From an uncultured SAR86 cluster bacterium (GTDB lineage Bacteria; Pseudomonadota; Gammaproteobacteria; Magnimaribacterales; D2472), in assembly GCA_902515775.1 (NCBI GenBank), contig CABXVU010000009.1:1-60847 (forward strand): 60,847 nt of DNA, in the 5' to 3' direction. Of the stretch, positions 1 through 8,359 are shown one piece after another. The position numbers and the translations under genes are program-made. Each line of letters opens with the position of its first letter. Position 1 is the first letter of the stretch. The notes under the pieces are model-generated. The model was not told where the DNA came from. It searched no databases and was given only the letters and a program-made list of their open reading frames with translations.

Positions 1-1832
1 GAGATTATGAAGATTGGGCTGATTATGATCATTCAGTTTCAGTTGTACCTTATGCTCTTGGTCCTATCGTAACAAATGTAGGAGTTGATCCAACGACCGG
101 TAATCCAGGTGTTGGATTGAGAAGTTATGACAGTGAGCAAAACATAGATTATTCTGCTAATGAGTCAGAGTGGTCCCAGACAGAAGTTACATTCACGTCA
201 GATTTTGATGGTAAATTTAATTTTACTGCTGGTTATTACTATAACGAAACAAGCTCAGAAACTGATTATCACATTAAATCACCTAGTTTAATGTACTACG
301 GAAATACCAGTAATGGTCCCCACTGTGTGGTCTTTGCTACAACTTGTAATTTAGGTGGAATTCCTTATTGGGGTACATTCTTTGCTGCTTTACCTGGCGG
401 TGTTGCAACTGCAACTGGAATGGCTCAAGCAGGATTAATACCTCCTAGCGCTGTTTTAGGCACTGGTCTTGGAATAGCCTCAGGTAGTGCTACACAGACT
501 GCAATTGCAGCTGGTAGATCTGGCGGCCTGCCACTTTGGCAACAAACATACAGAAATGACAGCAATCTAAACAGAGATGAAAACGCTGCATATGGTGAAA
601 TATATTACGATATTTCTGATGACACTCGTCTTACATTGGGTGGAAGATTCAGTGAATATAGAATCGTTGATAATGCTTATACAGCACTTGCAGATTTAAC
701 TGGACAAGGTGCAGGTGTTATTAGTGCGGTTCAACCTGCGCCTGTAACTAGAACCTTTGAGGGTGAAGAATTCACCTACAAGGTTGGAATAGATCATAAC
801 TTGAATGATGAACAACTACTTTATGCAACTTTCTCAACTGGCTTTAAACCGGGAGGTTCAAATCCAACCAGTGGAGACAATGATGGTATTACAGACTATG
901 CCCCTGAAGAGGTAGAAGTTTTCGAGGTAGGTATGAAAAATACTCTCATGGACGGCAGATTACAACTCAACGTTTCTGCATATCAAAACGAAATCACAGG
1001 ATTGCAACTCTCTAAGATTGTTAGAAGGTCTTCTATCAATGAAAATGCAGATGCAACTATCAAAGGGGTTGAAGCAGAATTTACCTTCTTCGTTACTAAT
1101 ACTCTTCTTTTAGATGGTTTCTATGCATGGACAGATGCAACCATCGATAGTTTCTTGACAGTTGACCCATTGAATCCAGGTAATGCTACACAAATTTTAC
1201 CTTACGCACCCGGTCAAACAGGATTCTTAAGTGATTTTGCTCCTTTAGCTGCAACCTGTAATCCACTTGTATTTTTGGGCCAAGCTGCTCCTTCTGCACA
1301 ATGTAGTTTAGGATTAGCTGCTTCAAATGCTCAGCTAGGCGCTTTAGTAAAATATCGAAACACTGATGCTGGTATGGTCTTCTCATCTTTTGGAAGTCTT
1401 TGTACTCAACCATATTATGGTCTAGACAGCACTACGTTGCCTTGTCCTGCAACTGATGGTGTCGAGCAGGATCTTTCTGGTAACCGTCTTCCAGGATCAG
1501 CTGAGGATAACTACAGACTTGGTTTGACGAAGTTCTTTGATACTACAGGAGGAACTTATGCACTAAGAGTAGATTACTCTTTTAGAGGAGATAATTATTC
1601 AGATACATATAATCGTACAAGAGATTATATTGAAGAATATGATGTAGTCGATCTATCACTGAACTATACTCCCAACGATGGAGACTGGTATGTTGGAGCT
1701 TACATCAGAAATCTAAGCGATAGCGATCATATCTATGCTAAGTACAATACTGATCCAACCGTTGGTGGATTTGCAAACGGTGTAGCATTAGATCCAAAAA
1801 TCATGGGTATTAACTTTGGAATGAATTTCTAA
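1..1832 (+). CDS. TonB-dependent outer-membrane receptor, C-terminal part
   Basis: The reading frame is open from the left edge (first full codon at base 3) to a TAA at 1830-1832, so about 609 residues are visible and the signal peptide and plug domain lie outside the window. What remains looks like the beta-barrel of a TonB-dependent receptor: alternating aromatic/polar strands, a 'LTLGGRFSEY' strand, 'YATFSTGFKPGG' and 'VEVFEVGMKNTLMDGRLQLNVS', which are typical barrel blocks, and a C-terminal phenylalanine (GMNF) that serves as the outer-membrane assembly signal. An unusually long, small-residue-rich insert (about residues 100-170 of the visible part) probably forms an extracellular loop. 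These receptors import substrates such as siderophores, cobalamin or oligosaccharides using TonB-ExbBD energy. The substrate cannot be read from the sequence. Truncation is due to the window edge, not a mutation. Confidence 0.9.
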   Translation, partial: DYEDWADYDHSVSVVPYALGPIVTNVGVDPTTGNPGVGLRSYDSEQNIDYSANESEWSQTEVTFTSDFDGKFNFTAGYYYNETSSETDYHIKSPSLMYYGNTSNGPHCVVFATTCNLGGIPYWGTFFAALPGGVATATGMAQAGLIPPSAVLGTGLGIASGSATQTAIAAGRSGGLPLWQQTYRNDSNLNRDENAAYGEIYYDISDDTRLTLGGRFSEYRIVDNAYTALADLTGQGAGVISAVQPAPVTRTFEGEEFTYKVGIDHNLNDEQLLYATFSTGFKPGGSNPTSGDNDGITDYAPEEVEVFEVGMKNTLMDGRLQLNVSAYQNEITGLQLSKIVRRSSINENADATIKGVEAEFTFFVTNTLLLDGFYAWTDATIDSFLTVDPLNPGNATQILPYAPGQTGFLSDFAPLAATCNPLVFLGQAAPSAQCSLGLAASNAQLGALVKYRNTDAGMVFSSFGSLCTQPYYGLDSTTLPCPATDGVEQDLSGNRLPGSAEDNYRLGLTKFFDTTGGTYALRVDYSFRGDNYSDTYNRTRDYIEEYDVVDLSLNYTPNDGDWYVGAYIRNLSDSDHIYAKYNTDPTVGGFANGVALDPKIMGINFGMNF

Positions 1833-1850
1833 ACTGATAACATAGAAAGC

Positions 1851-1877
1851 AAAAGCCCGATTTTTTCGGGCTTTTTT
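1851..1877 (+). terminator. Rho-independent terminator after the TonB receptor
   Basis: AAAAGCCCGA at 1851-1860 and TCGGGCTTTT at 1866-1875 form a perfect 10-bp stem with a five-T loop, followed by further Ts. It begins 18 bases after the receptor stop codon and ends just before the next gene, so it should insulate the receptor from the operon that follows. Confidence 0.9.
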
Positions 1878-1883
1878 ATTTAC

Positions 1884-2201
1884 ATGAGAATTTTTACCAA
1901 AAGCTTTTCGAGAACATTGAACAAACTTCAGCAAAGTTTTTTGACTGAGAACGCTCAAAATAAAAAAATGTTAGATATTTATATTAAGTACGCTGAAGGA
2001 AGTGCAAGTGAAGAGGAATTGGATAATGCAAACGAACAACTTAAGGAAATTTTAAAAAGTTTAGGTCTGGGAATTTTAATTATTCTTCCATTCAGTCCCG
2101 TCACGCTGCCTTATATATTTTCAAAAGCAAAAGAATTGAATATTGATTTAATACCCAAATGGTATAAGTCTTTAAGTAATGATAATGATCGTTTAGAATA
2201 A
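1884..2201 (+). CDS. Small hypothetical membrane-associated protein (LETM1-like C-terminus?)
   Basis: A 105-residue protein begins at ATG 1884 just after the terminator and ends 27 bases before the thiolase gene. Residues 1-55 are charged and helical, with an acidic stretch (about residues 38-50). Residues 58-76 are hydrophobic (GLGILIILPFSPVTLPYIF), followed by a charged tail. The pattern of a hydrophobic helix with 'LP' motifs followed by 'AKELNIDLIPKWYK' recalls the short bacterial LETM1-like proteins, whose role is unclear. This resemblance is from pattern memory only. It could be co-transcribed with the thiolase gene. It has normal-looking codons and is not overlapped by a better gene, so I take it as real. 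No function is assigned. Confidence 0.6.
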   Translation: MRIFTKSFSRTLNKLQQSFLTENAQNKKMLDIYIKYAEGSASEEELDNANEQLKEILKSLGLGILIILPFSPVTLPYIFSKAKELNIDLIPKWYKSLSNDNDRLE

Positions 2202-2228
2202 CTCACTACTTACTTTGGAGTTAAAAAT

Positions 2229-3422
2229 ATGAAAACAGCAGTTATTGTAGACAGTGTAAGAACCGGTCTAGCTAAGTCACATCGTGGAGGTTTTAATATA
2301 ACTCGTCCCGATGATATGTTGGCACACATTATAAACAATATGTTGGATAGAAATCCAAATCTTCCGCCCGATATGGTTGAGGACGTCATCATGGGATGTG
2401 GTAATCCAGAAGGAGCTATGGGGCATAACATTGGTAGGAATGCAGCCGTCCTTTCAAATCTTCCTCTCTCAGTTGGAGGCACAACGGTTAATCGCTATTG
2501 TTCATCAGGATTACAAACAGTATCCATGGCTGCAAGTCAGATAATGGCTGGTTGTTACGATACTGTAATTGCAGGAGGGGTAGAACAAATTACTATGCTT
2601 TCAGGGAAACAAAACATGGATGGATTTGTTAATGAAAAATTAGCTGAAAGTCATCCCGGTATTTATCATCCAATGGGCATCACAGCTGAGTGTGTTGCTA
2701 ATAGATATAATGTTTCAAGAGAAGTGCAAGACGAAATTGCTTTCGAAAGCCAAAAAAGAACAGCCGCTGCCCAAGAAGCAGGAAAATTTGTTGATGAGAT
2801 TGTTCCAATGGATACAAAAATGATGCTAATGAATAAAGAGACTGGCGAATCAAAGGAAGTTGATTACACGGTTGATAAAGATGAGTGCAATAGACCTACT
2901 ACGACTTTGGAAGGGTTAGCAGCGCTTAAACCAGTCTTTGATCCAGAGAATGGATCTGTGACTGCAGGCAATTCATCGCAACTTTCGGATGGCGCTTCTG
3001 TAACTCTTGTGATGAGCGAGGAAAAGGCTCTAGAGCTGGGTTTAAAACCAATGGCTTATTTTAGAGGATTCACAACCATGGGTTGTGAGCCCGATGAAAT
3101 GGGGATTGGGCCAGTTTATTCGGTTCCCAAGCTTCTAAAATCTCATAATATGAGTGTTGAAGACATTGATCTTTGGGAGCTAAATGAGGCTTTTGCAGTT
3201 CAGGTAGCTTATTGTCGAGATCAGTTAGGCATTCCAATGGACAAGCTAAATGTCAATGGAGGCTCAATTTCAATTGGACACCCATTTGGCATGACTGGTT
3301 CTAGACAAGTCGGCCACATTGTCCGTGAACTTAACAATCAAGATAAACAGTTTGGCATTGTTACAATGTGTGTTGGTGGTGGCATGGGCGCAACTGGTTT
3401 ATTTGAAAGATATCCAAGTTAA
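2229..3422 (+). CDS. Acetyl-CoA C-acyltransferase (thiolase)
   Basis: This 397-residue protein has the usual thiolase length and all three catalytic elements: the acyl-accepting Cys91 in 'NRYCSSGLQT', His351 in 'SIGHPFGMTGSR', and the proton-relay Cys381 in 'MCVGGGMGATGLFE'. 'ELNEAFAVQ' is also present. Thiolases of this family cleave 3-ketoacyl-CoA with CoA in fatty-acid beta-oxidation, or condense acetyl-CoA in the reverse direction. No FadB-like partner lies beside it, so a degradative or biosynthetic role cannot be chosen from context. The ATG at 2229 is preceded by a good ribosome-binding site (TTGGAG). The 3' end overlaps the likely start of thiL by about 20 bases. The protein is soluble and cytoplasmic. 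Confidence 0.93.
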   Translation: MKTAVIVDSVRTGLAKSHRGGFNITRPDDMLAHIINNMLDRNPNLPPDMVEDVIMGCGNPEGAMGHNIGRNAAVLSNLPLSVGGTTVNRYCSSGLQTVSMAASQIMAGCYDTVIAGGVEQITMLSGKQNMDGFVNEKLAESHPGIYHPMGITAECVANRYNVSREVQDEIAFESQKRTAAAQEAGKFVDEIVPMDTKMMLMNKETGESKEVDYTVDKDECNRPTTTLEGLAALKPVFDPENGSVTAGNSSQLSDGASVTLVMSEEKALELGLKPMAYFRGFTTMGCEPDEMGIGPVYSVPKLLKSHNMSVEDIDLWELNEAFAVQVAYCRDQLGIPMDKLNVNGGSISIGHPFGMTGSRQVGHIVRELNNQDKQFGIVTMCVGGGMGATGLFERYPS

Positions 3423-4332
3423 GATAAGTTCAGAATTTTCAATTATTAAGAAGTATCTGTCTGGTATAGGTACTTCTTACTTAAAATCCAACGGAGTAGA
3501 TTTATCTGTTGGTGATGATTGTGCAATACTTGCAGCAAAATCTAAATTATTAATTAGCACTGATACTTCAATAGTTGATGTGCATTTTTTAAAATCTATG
3601 TCTTCTGATGCAATTGCCTATCGATCGGTTGCTGTTGCTCTTAGTGATATAGCAGCAATGGGTGGGCAGCCTATTGCATTTAATCTCTCCCTAGTGATGC
3701 CAAATTTAAATCTTAACTGGATGAAAGGTTTTAGAAAGGGCCTACAAAAAATCTCAAGAGAGTATAAGTTCCCTTTAATCGGTGGTGATCTTGTAAAAGG
3801 GCCCTTACAAATAAGTGTTACAGTCATCGGTAAACCACAAAAAAAAACTCTTCTTAGATCATCCGCTAAAGCTGGAGATATTTTGTGCTTATCTGATAAG
3901 TTAGGAAGTGGCTATATTGCATTTAAAGAATTTAAAAAAAGAGGTGCATTGAATAAAATAACTAAACCATATCTATATCCTGTTCCCCAAATAAATTATG
4001 GCTTGGCGATTTCAAATATTGCATCTTCTGCAATTGATATTTCTGATGGTCTCCTACAAGATCTTTCTCACATAATTTCTAGCTCGGGAGTTGGCTGCAA
4101 TATTAATTTAGATAAAGTGCCAGTCGCAGACAGAAAATTAAAAAAAGAATGCTTAGAGTTTGGCGATGACTATCAGATACTTTATACGGTTGCACCCAAG
4201 AAATTAGAAGCTCTCATGGCTAAGCTGAAATCTATTGGAAAAGAATGTCATACTATTGGTGTAATGGAAGGTAAAAAATTAAAGATAACTAACAAGATAG
4301 ATTCTATAAAAAATTGGGATCATTTTAAGTAA
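3403..4332 (+). CDS. thiL: Thiamine-monophosphate kinase
   Basis: ThiL phosphorylates thiamine monophosphate to the active cofactor thiamine diphosphate, using ATP. Recognisable blocks are 'SEFSIIKKYLSG' at the N-terminus (E. coli has GEFSLIARYF), 'LSVGDDCAIL', 'ISTDTSIVDVHF', 'AVALSDIAAMGG', 'LIGGDLVKGP' and 'SAIDISDGLLQDLSHI'. Near the C-terminus the usual GGEDYEL is FGDDYQI. No ATG occurs near the expected N-terminus. An ATG at 3319 would add 28 residues encoded inside the thiolase gene and out of character for the family. I chose the TTG at 3403, which overlaps the thiolase end by 20 bases; an ATA at 3424 is the only other close option. pgpA follows one base after the stop, the same thiL-pgpA pairing as in E. 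coli. Confidence 0.88.
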   Translation: MKDIQVKISSEFSIIKKYLSGIGTSYLKSNGVDLSVGDDCAILAAKSKLLISTDTSIVDVHFLKSMSSDAIAYRSVAVALSDIAAMGGQPIAFNLSLVMPNLNLNWMKGFRKGLQKISREYKFPLIGGDLVKGPLQISVTVIGKPQKKTLLRSSAKAGDILCLSDKLGSGYIAFKEFKKRGALNKITKPYLYPVPQINYGLAISNIASSAIDISDGLLQDLSHIISSSGVGCNINLDKVPVADRKLKKECLEFGDDYQILYTVAPKKLEALMAKLKSIGKECHTIGVMEGKKLKITNKIDSIKNWDHFK

Positions 4333-4333
4333 T

Positions 4334-4795
4334 ATGAGCTTTCCCGAACTAAATAAACCTTCTCATCTCCTAGCCACATTTTTTGGTATAGGTTTGATAA
4401 AGCCTGGTCCAGGGACTTGGGGTAGCCTGGCGGCAGTCATATTATGGTATTTTTCAGGCTTCTTACATCCCTATGCTTATATAATTGTGCCAGCTTTTAT
4501 TTTATGTTCATGGTTAGTGTGCATCAAGGCTGATCAAGACAGTGAATCTAAAGATAATTCTTTTATTGTAATTGATGAAGTTGCTGGAATGCTTGTTGCT
4601 CTGTCTTTTATAGCTCATGAAGCAATGTTGTATTTCTTTGCTTTTTTGTTGTTTAGATTATTTGATATCTCTAAGCCTTGGCCTATTTCTTGGGTAGATA
4701 AAAATGTAAAAGGTGGCTTTGGAATTCTTCTTGATGATTTAATAGCTGGATTGCTTGCTGGTGGTATAATTTCTGTAGTTTTAATTGTCATATAA
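4334..4795 (+). CDS. pgpA: Phosphatidylglycerophosphatase A
   Basis: A 153-residue integral membrane protein with the PgpA signature blocks: 'GLIKPGPGTWGSLAA' (residues 20-34), 'VIDEVAGMLVAL' with acidic residues for metal binding, and 'FRLFDISKPWPISWVDKNVKGGFGILLDDLIAG', given here in outline. It removes the phosphate from phosphatidylglycerophosphate to give phosphatidylglycerol in the inner membrane. This is the step after PgsA, whose gene lies far downstream at 42937. Three to four hydrophobic segments are visible. The start ATG at 4334 follows the thiL stop by one base (TAATATG), so the two genes are surely co-transcribed. Confidence 0.93.
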   Translation: MSFPELNKPSHLLATFFGIGLIKPGPGTWGSLAAVILWYFSGFLHPYAYIIVPAFILCSWLVCIKADQDSESKDNSFIVIDEVAGMLVALSFIAHEAMLYFFAFLLFRLFDISKPWPISWVDKNVKGGFGILLDDLIAGLLAGGIISVVLIVI

Positions 4796-4801
4796 GAAAA
4801 A

Positions 4802-5386
4802 TTGAATAGCTGTAAGTTTGCATCTGAATCAAAATTGCCAACTAAGTTTGGTGAGTTTACTATCTCCACTTTTGAAGAACCTTGTGGTAAGGATCATATT
4901 GCCTTAACTATTGGAGATATTAAAAATGAGGATATTGTTATGTGTAGAGTTCATTCTGAGTGTCTTACTGGAGATGCATTACATAGTCTTAGATGTGACT
5001 GCGGGCCCCAATTGAAAAAAGCAATGCAGATATTAGCTGAAAATAAGTCAGGAATCCTTCTGTATTTACGCCAAGAGGGCAGAGGCATTGGTCTGGTAAA
5101 TAAAATTAGGGCTTATGCGCTTCAGGATCAGGGTCATGATACTGTAGAAGCAAATGAAATGTTGGGTTTTCCGGCTGATTTAAGAGAATACAACATTTGC
5201 TTGGATATACTCCAATACTTCAATGTTACCTCAGTGAATCTGTTAACAAATAATCCAAAAAAAGTAGACGCTTTAGAAGAGGTTGGTATCAGTGTTGCAA
5301 AAAGAACTTCTCTTCATGAAGGAGAAAATGAAAAAAACTCCGAATATTTAAATACTAAAAGAGATAAGATGGGCCATTTAAGATAA
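4802..5386 (+). CDS. ribA: GTP cyclohydrolase II
   Basis: RibA opens the imidazole ring of GTP to start riboflavin synthesis. The 194-residue protein aligns over its whole length with E. coli RibA. It has the zinc ligands Cys54, Cys65 and Cys67 in 'VHSECLTGD' and 'SLRCDCG', the 'RQEGRGIGL' loop (E. coli has RQEGRNIGL), 'KIRAYALQDQG', 'DTVEANEMLGF' and 'LTNNPKKV'. The start is a TTG at 4802, six bases after pgpA; N-terminal alignment (KLPT at residues 11-14) supports it. It is a stand-alone enzyme, not the RibBA fusion. Its last nine bases overlap the end of dxs on the other strand, with no terminator visible between the two convergent genes. Confidence 0.94.
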   Translation: MNSCKFASESKLPTKFGEFTISTFEEPCGKDHIALTIGDIKNEDIVMCRVHSECLTGDALHSLRCDCGPQLKKAMQILAENKSGILLYLRQEGRGIGLVNKIRAYALQDQGHDTVEANEMLGFPADLREYNICLDILQYFNVTSVNLLTNNPKKVDALEEVGISVAKRTSLHEGENEKNSEYLNTKRDKMGHLR

Positions 5387-7246
5387 AAAATCTTTTACTT
5401 TGGCCAAAATCCCATCTTTATCCAGGCCAACTTGCTCAATCATTTCTTCCCTGCTTGAATGATCTATAAATTCATCTGGGATGCCACATATGACAATTTG
5501 CGTACTAATTTTATTTTCTTGAGCCCATTCATTTACTGCCGAACCTGCGCCTCCAGATATGACGCCATCTTCAATTGTAATAATAGCTTTTTTACCTTTT
5601 GAGTGCTCAGTTATTAATTCTTTATCTAATGGTTTCACAAACCTCATATCTAATAAAGTAGCATTTAACTCATTCGCAACTTCTTTTGATGTTTTAATTA
5701 ATGTTCCAAAATTAAGTACTAGAAGGTCCGAGTCCAATGAGTTCATTACTCTTCCTTTGCCTACCTCAACAGATTTTAGCTCAAGATTAATAACTGCGTT
5801 AATTCCTCCGCCTCTTGGGTAACGAACAGCAGCTGGACCATTGTAGTTAAAAGTTGTTGTTAATAAGATTCTTGCTTCATTTTCATCTGCTGGAACTGCA
5901 ATAATAATATTCGGAATGCATCTAAGATAAGTGAGATCATAATTCCCAGAATGGGTGGGTCCATCCTCACCAACCAAACCAGCTCTATCAATAGCAAAGA
6001 GAACATTTAAATTTTGTAATGCTACATCGTGAATAAGTTGATCATAGGCACGCTGCAAAAAGGTTGAATATATTGCAACAACAGGTTTTTTCTCTTCACA
6101 GGCCATCCCTGCAGCAAGAGTGACTGCGTGCTGTTCTGCAATTGCAACGTCATAAAATCTTTCTGGAAATTCTTTACTAAATTTTACCAATCCAGAGCCT
6201 TCTCTCATGGCAGGTGTAATAGCTATTAAATCTTTATCTTCCTTTGCCATATCAACAATCCATTGGCCAAAAACATCTTGAAATTTTGGTGCACTTTGTT
6301 GATCGATTAAGTCTAGAGGTTTTATTTTTCCAATTGCATGAAAACCAATTCGATCAGCTTCAGCGGGATCTAAGCCAGCTCCTTTTTTTGTAATTACATG
6401 CAAAAATTGTGGACCTTCAAAATCTTTTAGATTGCCAATTACTTTTGTTAATTCGTTTATATCATGGCCATCTATGGGACCTATATAATTTAAACCTAAT
6501 TCTTCAAAAATGCTCCCAGGCGCAACCATAGCTTTCATTTGAGTTTCAACTTTTCTTGCAATATGGTGAGCTTGCGGTAGATTTTCTAAAAAGCCTTTTC
6601 CACTTTTCCTTATCCCTTTGTAAACTTTAGATGCCCAAATGCGTGAAAAATAATTATTTAATCCGCCTACATTTTCTGAGATGGACATATCATTGTCATT
6701 AAGAATAATTAGCATATTTGGTTTTATGTGACCTGCATGAGATAAAGCTTCAAATGCCATGCCTGCTGTCATTGCTCCGTCGCCTATAACTGAAACAACT
6801 TTTTTATCTGAATTTTTATTTGCGATTGCCATTCCAAGTGCGGCACTTATAGATGTGCTTGAATGACCAACTCCAAAAGCATCATAAGGACTTTCTTCTC
6901 TGCTTGGAAATGGAGCTAACCCGTTCTTTTGTCTAATTGAGGCTAAACTTTCTTTTCTTCCGGTTAATATTTTATGAGGATAAGCTTGATGGCCAACATC
7001 CCATATAATCTTGTCATCGGGAGCATTGTATAGGTAATGTAAAACAACTGTTAGCTCAACCACTCCCAATCCGCCACCAAGATGACCTCCGCTTTGTCCG
7101 ACACTAAAAAGCATATGCGCTCTGACATCATCCGCCAATGTTTTAAGTTCAATAGCTGTTAAGCTTTTAATGTCTGCTGGAAAATTTACCTTATCTAAAA
7201 CTGGAGTTTTAGGTTTTTTTGTTGGTATTTCAGAAAATATTTTCAT
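5378..7246 (-). CDS. dxs: 1-Deoxy-D-xylulose-5-phosphate synthase
   Basis: Dxs condenses pyruvate and glyceraldehyde-3-phosphate to DXP, the first step of the MEP isoprenoid pathway, using thiamine diphosphate. The motifs are 'SGGHLGGGLGVVELT', 'WDVGHQAYPHKILTGR', the TPP motif 'GDGAMTAGMAFEAL' (about residues 155-168) ending in 'NDND', 'YIGPIDGHD', 'AIAEQHAVTLAAG' with the catalytic Glu, and 'DRAGLVGEDGPTHSG'. I start at ATG 7246 (622 residues), one base past the ispA stop and preceded by GAGA. A TTG at 7264 would add six residues and overlap ispA. It is the third gene of xseB-ispA-dxs, the classic gammaproteobacterial order. Its TPP cofactor comes from the pathway that includes the nearby thiL. 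Confidence 0.95.
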   Translation of the reverse strand: MKIFSEIPTKKPKTPVLDKVNFPADIKSLTAIELKTLADDVRAHMLFSVGQSGGHLGGGLGVVELTVVLHYLYNAPDDKIIWDVGHQAYPHKILTGRKESLASIRQKNGLAPFPSREESPYDAFGVGHSSTSISAALGMAIANKNSDKKVVSVIGDGAMTAGMAFEALSHAGHIKPNMLIILNDNDMSISENVGGLNNYFSRIWASKVYKGIRKSGKGFLENLPQAHHIARKVETQMKAMVAPGSIFEELGLNYIGPIDGHDINELTKVIGNLKDFEGPQFLHVITKKGAGLDPAEADRIGFHAIGKIKPLDLIDQQSAPKFQDVFGQWIVDMAKEDKDLIAITPAMREGSGLVKFSKEFPERFYDVAIAEQHAVTLAAGMACEEKKPVVAIYSTFLQRAYDQLIHDVALQNLNVLFAIDRAGLVGEDGPTHSGNYDLTYLRCIPNIIIAVPADENEARILLTTTFNYNGPAAVRYPRGGGINAVINLELKSVEVGKGRVMNSLDSDLLVLNFGTLIKTSKEVANELNATLLDMRFVKPLDKELITEHSKGKKAIITIEDGVISGGAGSAVNEWAQENKISTQIVICGIPDEFIDHSSREEMIEQVGLDKDGILAKVKDFLS

Positions 7247-7247
7247 T

Positions 7248-8117
7248 TTAGTTTTCTCTTTCAACCATAAATTTTGCCAAAGATAATAGGTCTTTTATTT
7301 CTTCGGCCACAAACGAATCATTTAATCTTGAGATGCAGTTGTTCGATAGGGCATGGGCCTGTTTAATTGCCGCATCTTTACCAAAGACACTTACATAGGT
7401 TAACTTTTGATTTGTTATGTCTGATTTATTACTTTTTCCTAAAATGGTTGAATCAGAGGAAGCTTCTAAAACATCATCCATAATTTGAAAAGCTAGCCCA
7501 AGGTCCTTTCCAATATCATGTAAAATCATTCGCTCATTATCTTTTTTTTTATTGCCAAGATGGGGCAAAGTGACTGCAACTTGGATGAGTTTTCCAGTTT
7601 TAAGTTCATGGATTTTTTGAATATTATTATATTCATTAGTTTCAGCATCTAGATCATATTGTTGACCTAAAATCATTCCTTTATGCCCACATGCAATCGA
7701 CAAAGCTTTTATAGATTCAATCTTTTGTGATTGTGTTAAATCTGATGAAGAGGCAATCGTCTCATATGCTAAAGCTTGTAATGCGTCCCCAGTTAAAATT
7801 GCTGTAGCTTCATTGAATTTCATATGATTAGAAGCTTGACCTCGCCTGATTTCATCATTGTCCATTGATGGTAGGTCATCGTGGATTAATGAGTAGGTGT
7901 GCATTAGCTCAATACTTGTAGCCATATCAATTAATGCAAAATTAGAAATTTCTTTATTTAAATTACCTGAAGCAAAAATTAAACCAGCACGAATGCATTT
8001 ACTATTAGCCAGAGCTGAATATCTCATAGATGCAGTAATCTTATTTTTATCTGGAATAAGGGTATCAATTCGATTTAACACCTTATCTTTGCATTCTGAT
8101 AGAAAGCTTACAGACAT
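7248..8117 (-). CDS. ispA: Farnesyl diphosphate synthase (geranyltranstransferase)
   Basis: This 289-residue prenyltransferase joins IPP to DMAPP and GPP to make farnesyl diphosphate, the precursor of ubiquinone and undecaprenyl side chains. The first aspartate-rich motif is DDLPSMD (residues 80-86, the DDx4D form of bacterial FPP synthases), followed by RRG. The second is 'FQIMDDVLE' near residue 210. 'TGKLIQVAV' and 'LTYVSVFG' are also typical. The 'SLIHDD' element just before the first Asp motif matches the short-chain enzymes, which supports a farnesyl rather than long-chain product. The ATG at 8117 lies ten bases after xseB, and the stop is one base from dxs. Confidence 0.93.
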   Translation of the reverse strand: MSVSFLSECKDKVLNRIDTLIPDKNKITASMRYSALANSKCIRAGLIFASGNLNKEISNFALIDMATSIELMHTYSLIHDDLPSMDNDEIRRGQASNHMKFNEATAILTGDALQALAYETIASSSDLTQSQKIESIKALSIACGHKGMILGQQYDLDAETNEYNNIQKIHELKTGKLIQVAVTLPHLGNKKKDNERMILHDIGKDLGLAFQIMDDVLEASSDSTILGKSNKSDITNQKLTYVSVFGKDAAIKQAHALSNNCISRLNDSFVAEEIKDLLSLAKFMVEREN

Positions 8118-8127
8118 AGATTTTATT

Positions 8128-8346
8128 TTAACTATCCAGATCTATTGTATCGCCGTTATCTAAAAGTTTCTTAACTTTAAGCTCGGCTTGAGAAAGCTGT
8201 TTTTGACATTCTTTTACAAGTCCTATCCCTTCCTCAAATGATTTGACGCTCTCTTCTAGGCTAATATCACCATCTTCCAGTTTCTCAATAATTTTCTTAA
8301 GCTTTTGCAAGGATGCCTCAAAATTTACTGTATCTTTTTTTGTCAT
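8128..8346 (-). CDS. xseB: Exodeoxyribonuclease VII small subunit
   Basis: A 72-residue protein with the canonical XseB fold pattern: 'NFEASLQKLKKIIEKLEDGDISLEESVKSFEEG' (residues 8-40) followed by 'GLVKECQKQLSQAELKVKKLL', two long amphipathic helices that wrap the XseA subunit. Exonuclease VII degrades single-stranded DNA from both ends in repair. The gene heads the xseB-ispA-dxs group and starts 14 bases after the RND pump gene upstream on the same strand, so it may be read through from that operon. xseA is not in the window. Confidence 0.93.
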   Translation of the reverse strand: MTKKDTVNFEASLQKLKKIIEKLEDGDISLEESVKSFEEGIGLVKECQKQLSQAELKVKKLLDNGDTIDLDS

Positions 8347-8359
8347 AGTTTATTGTAAC

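Noticed and set aside
1186-1413. Antisense open frames over conserved genes (for example 1186-1413, 8412-8882, 16487-16939, 60219-60509)
   Set aside because: They lie opposite well-supported genes, give no recognisable protein and are expected by chance from codon usage on the coding strand.
1-1832. The TonB receptor as a broken pseudogene, since the first ATG-like codon comes at 117
   Set aside because: The frame is fully open to the left edge, so the gene is merely cut by the window.
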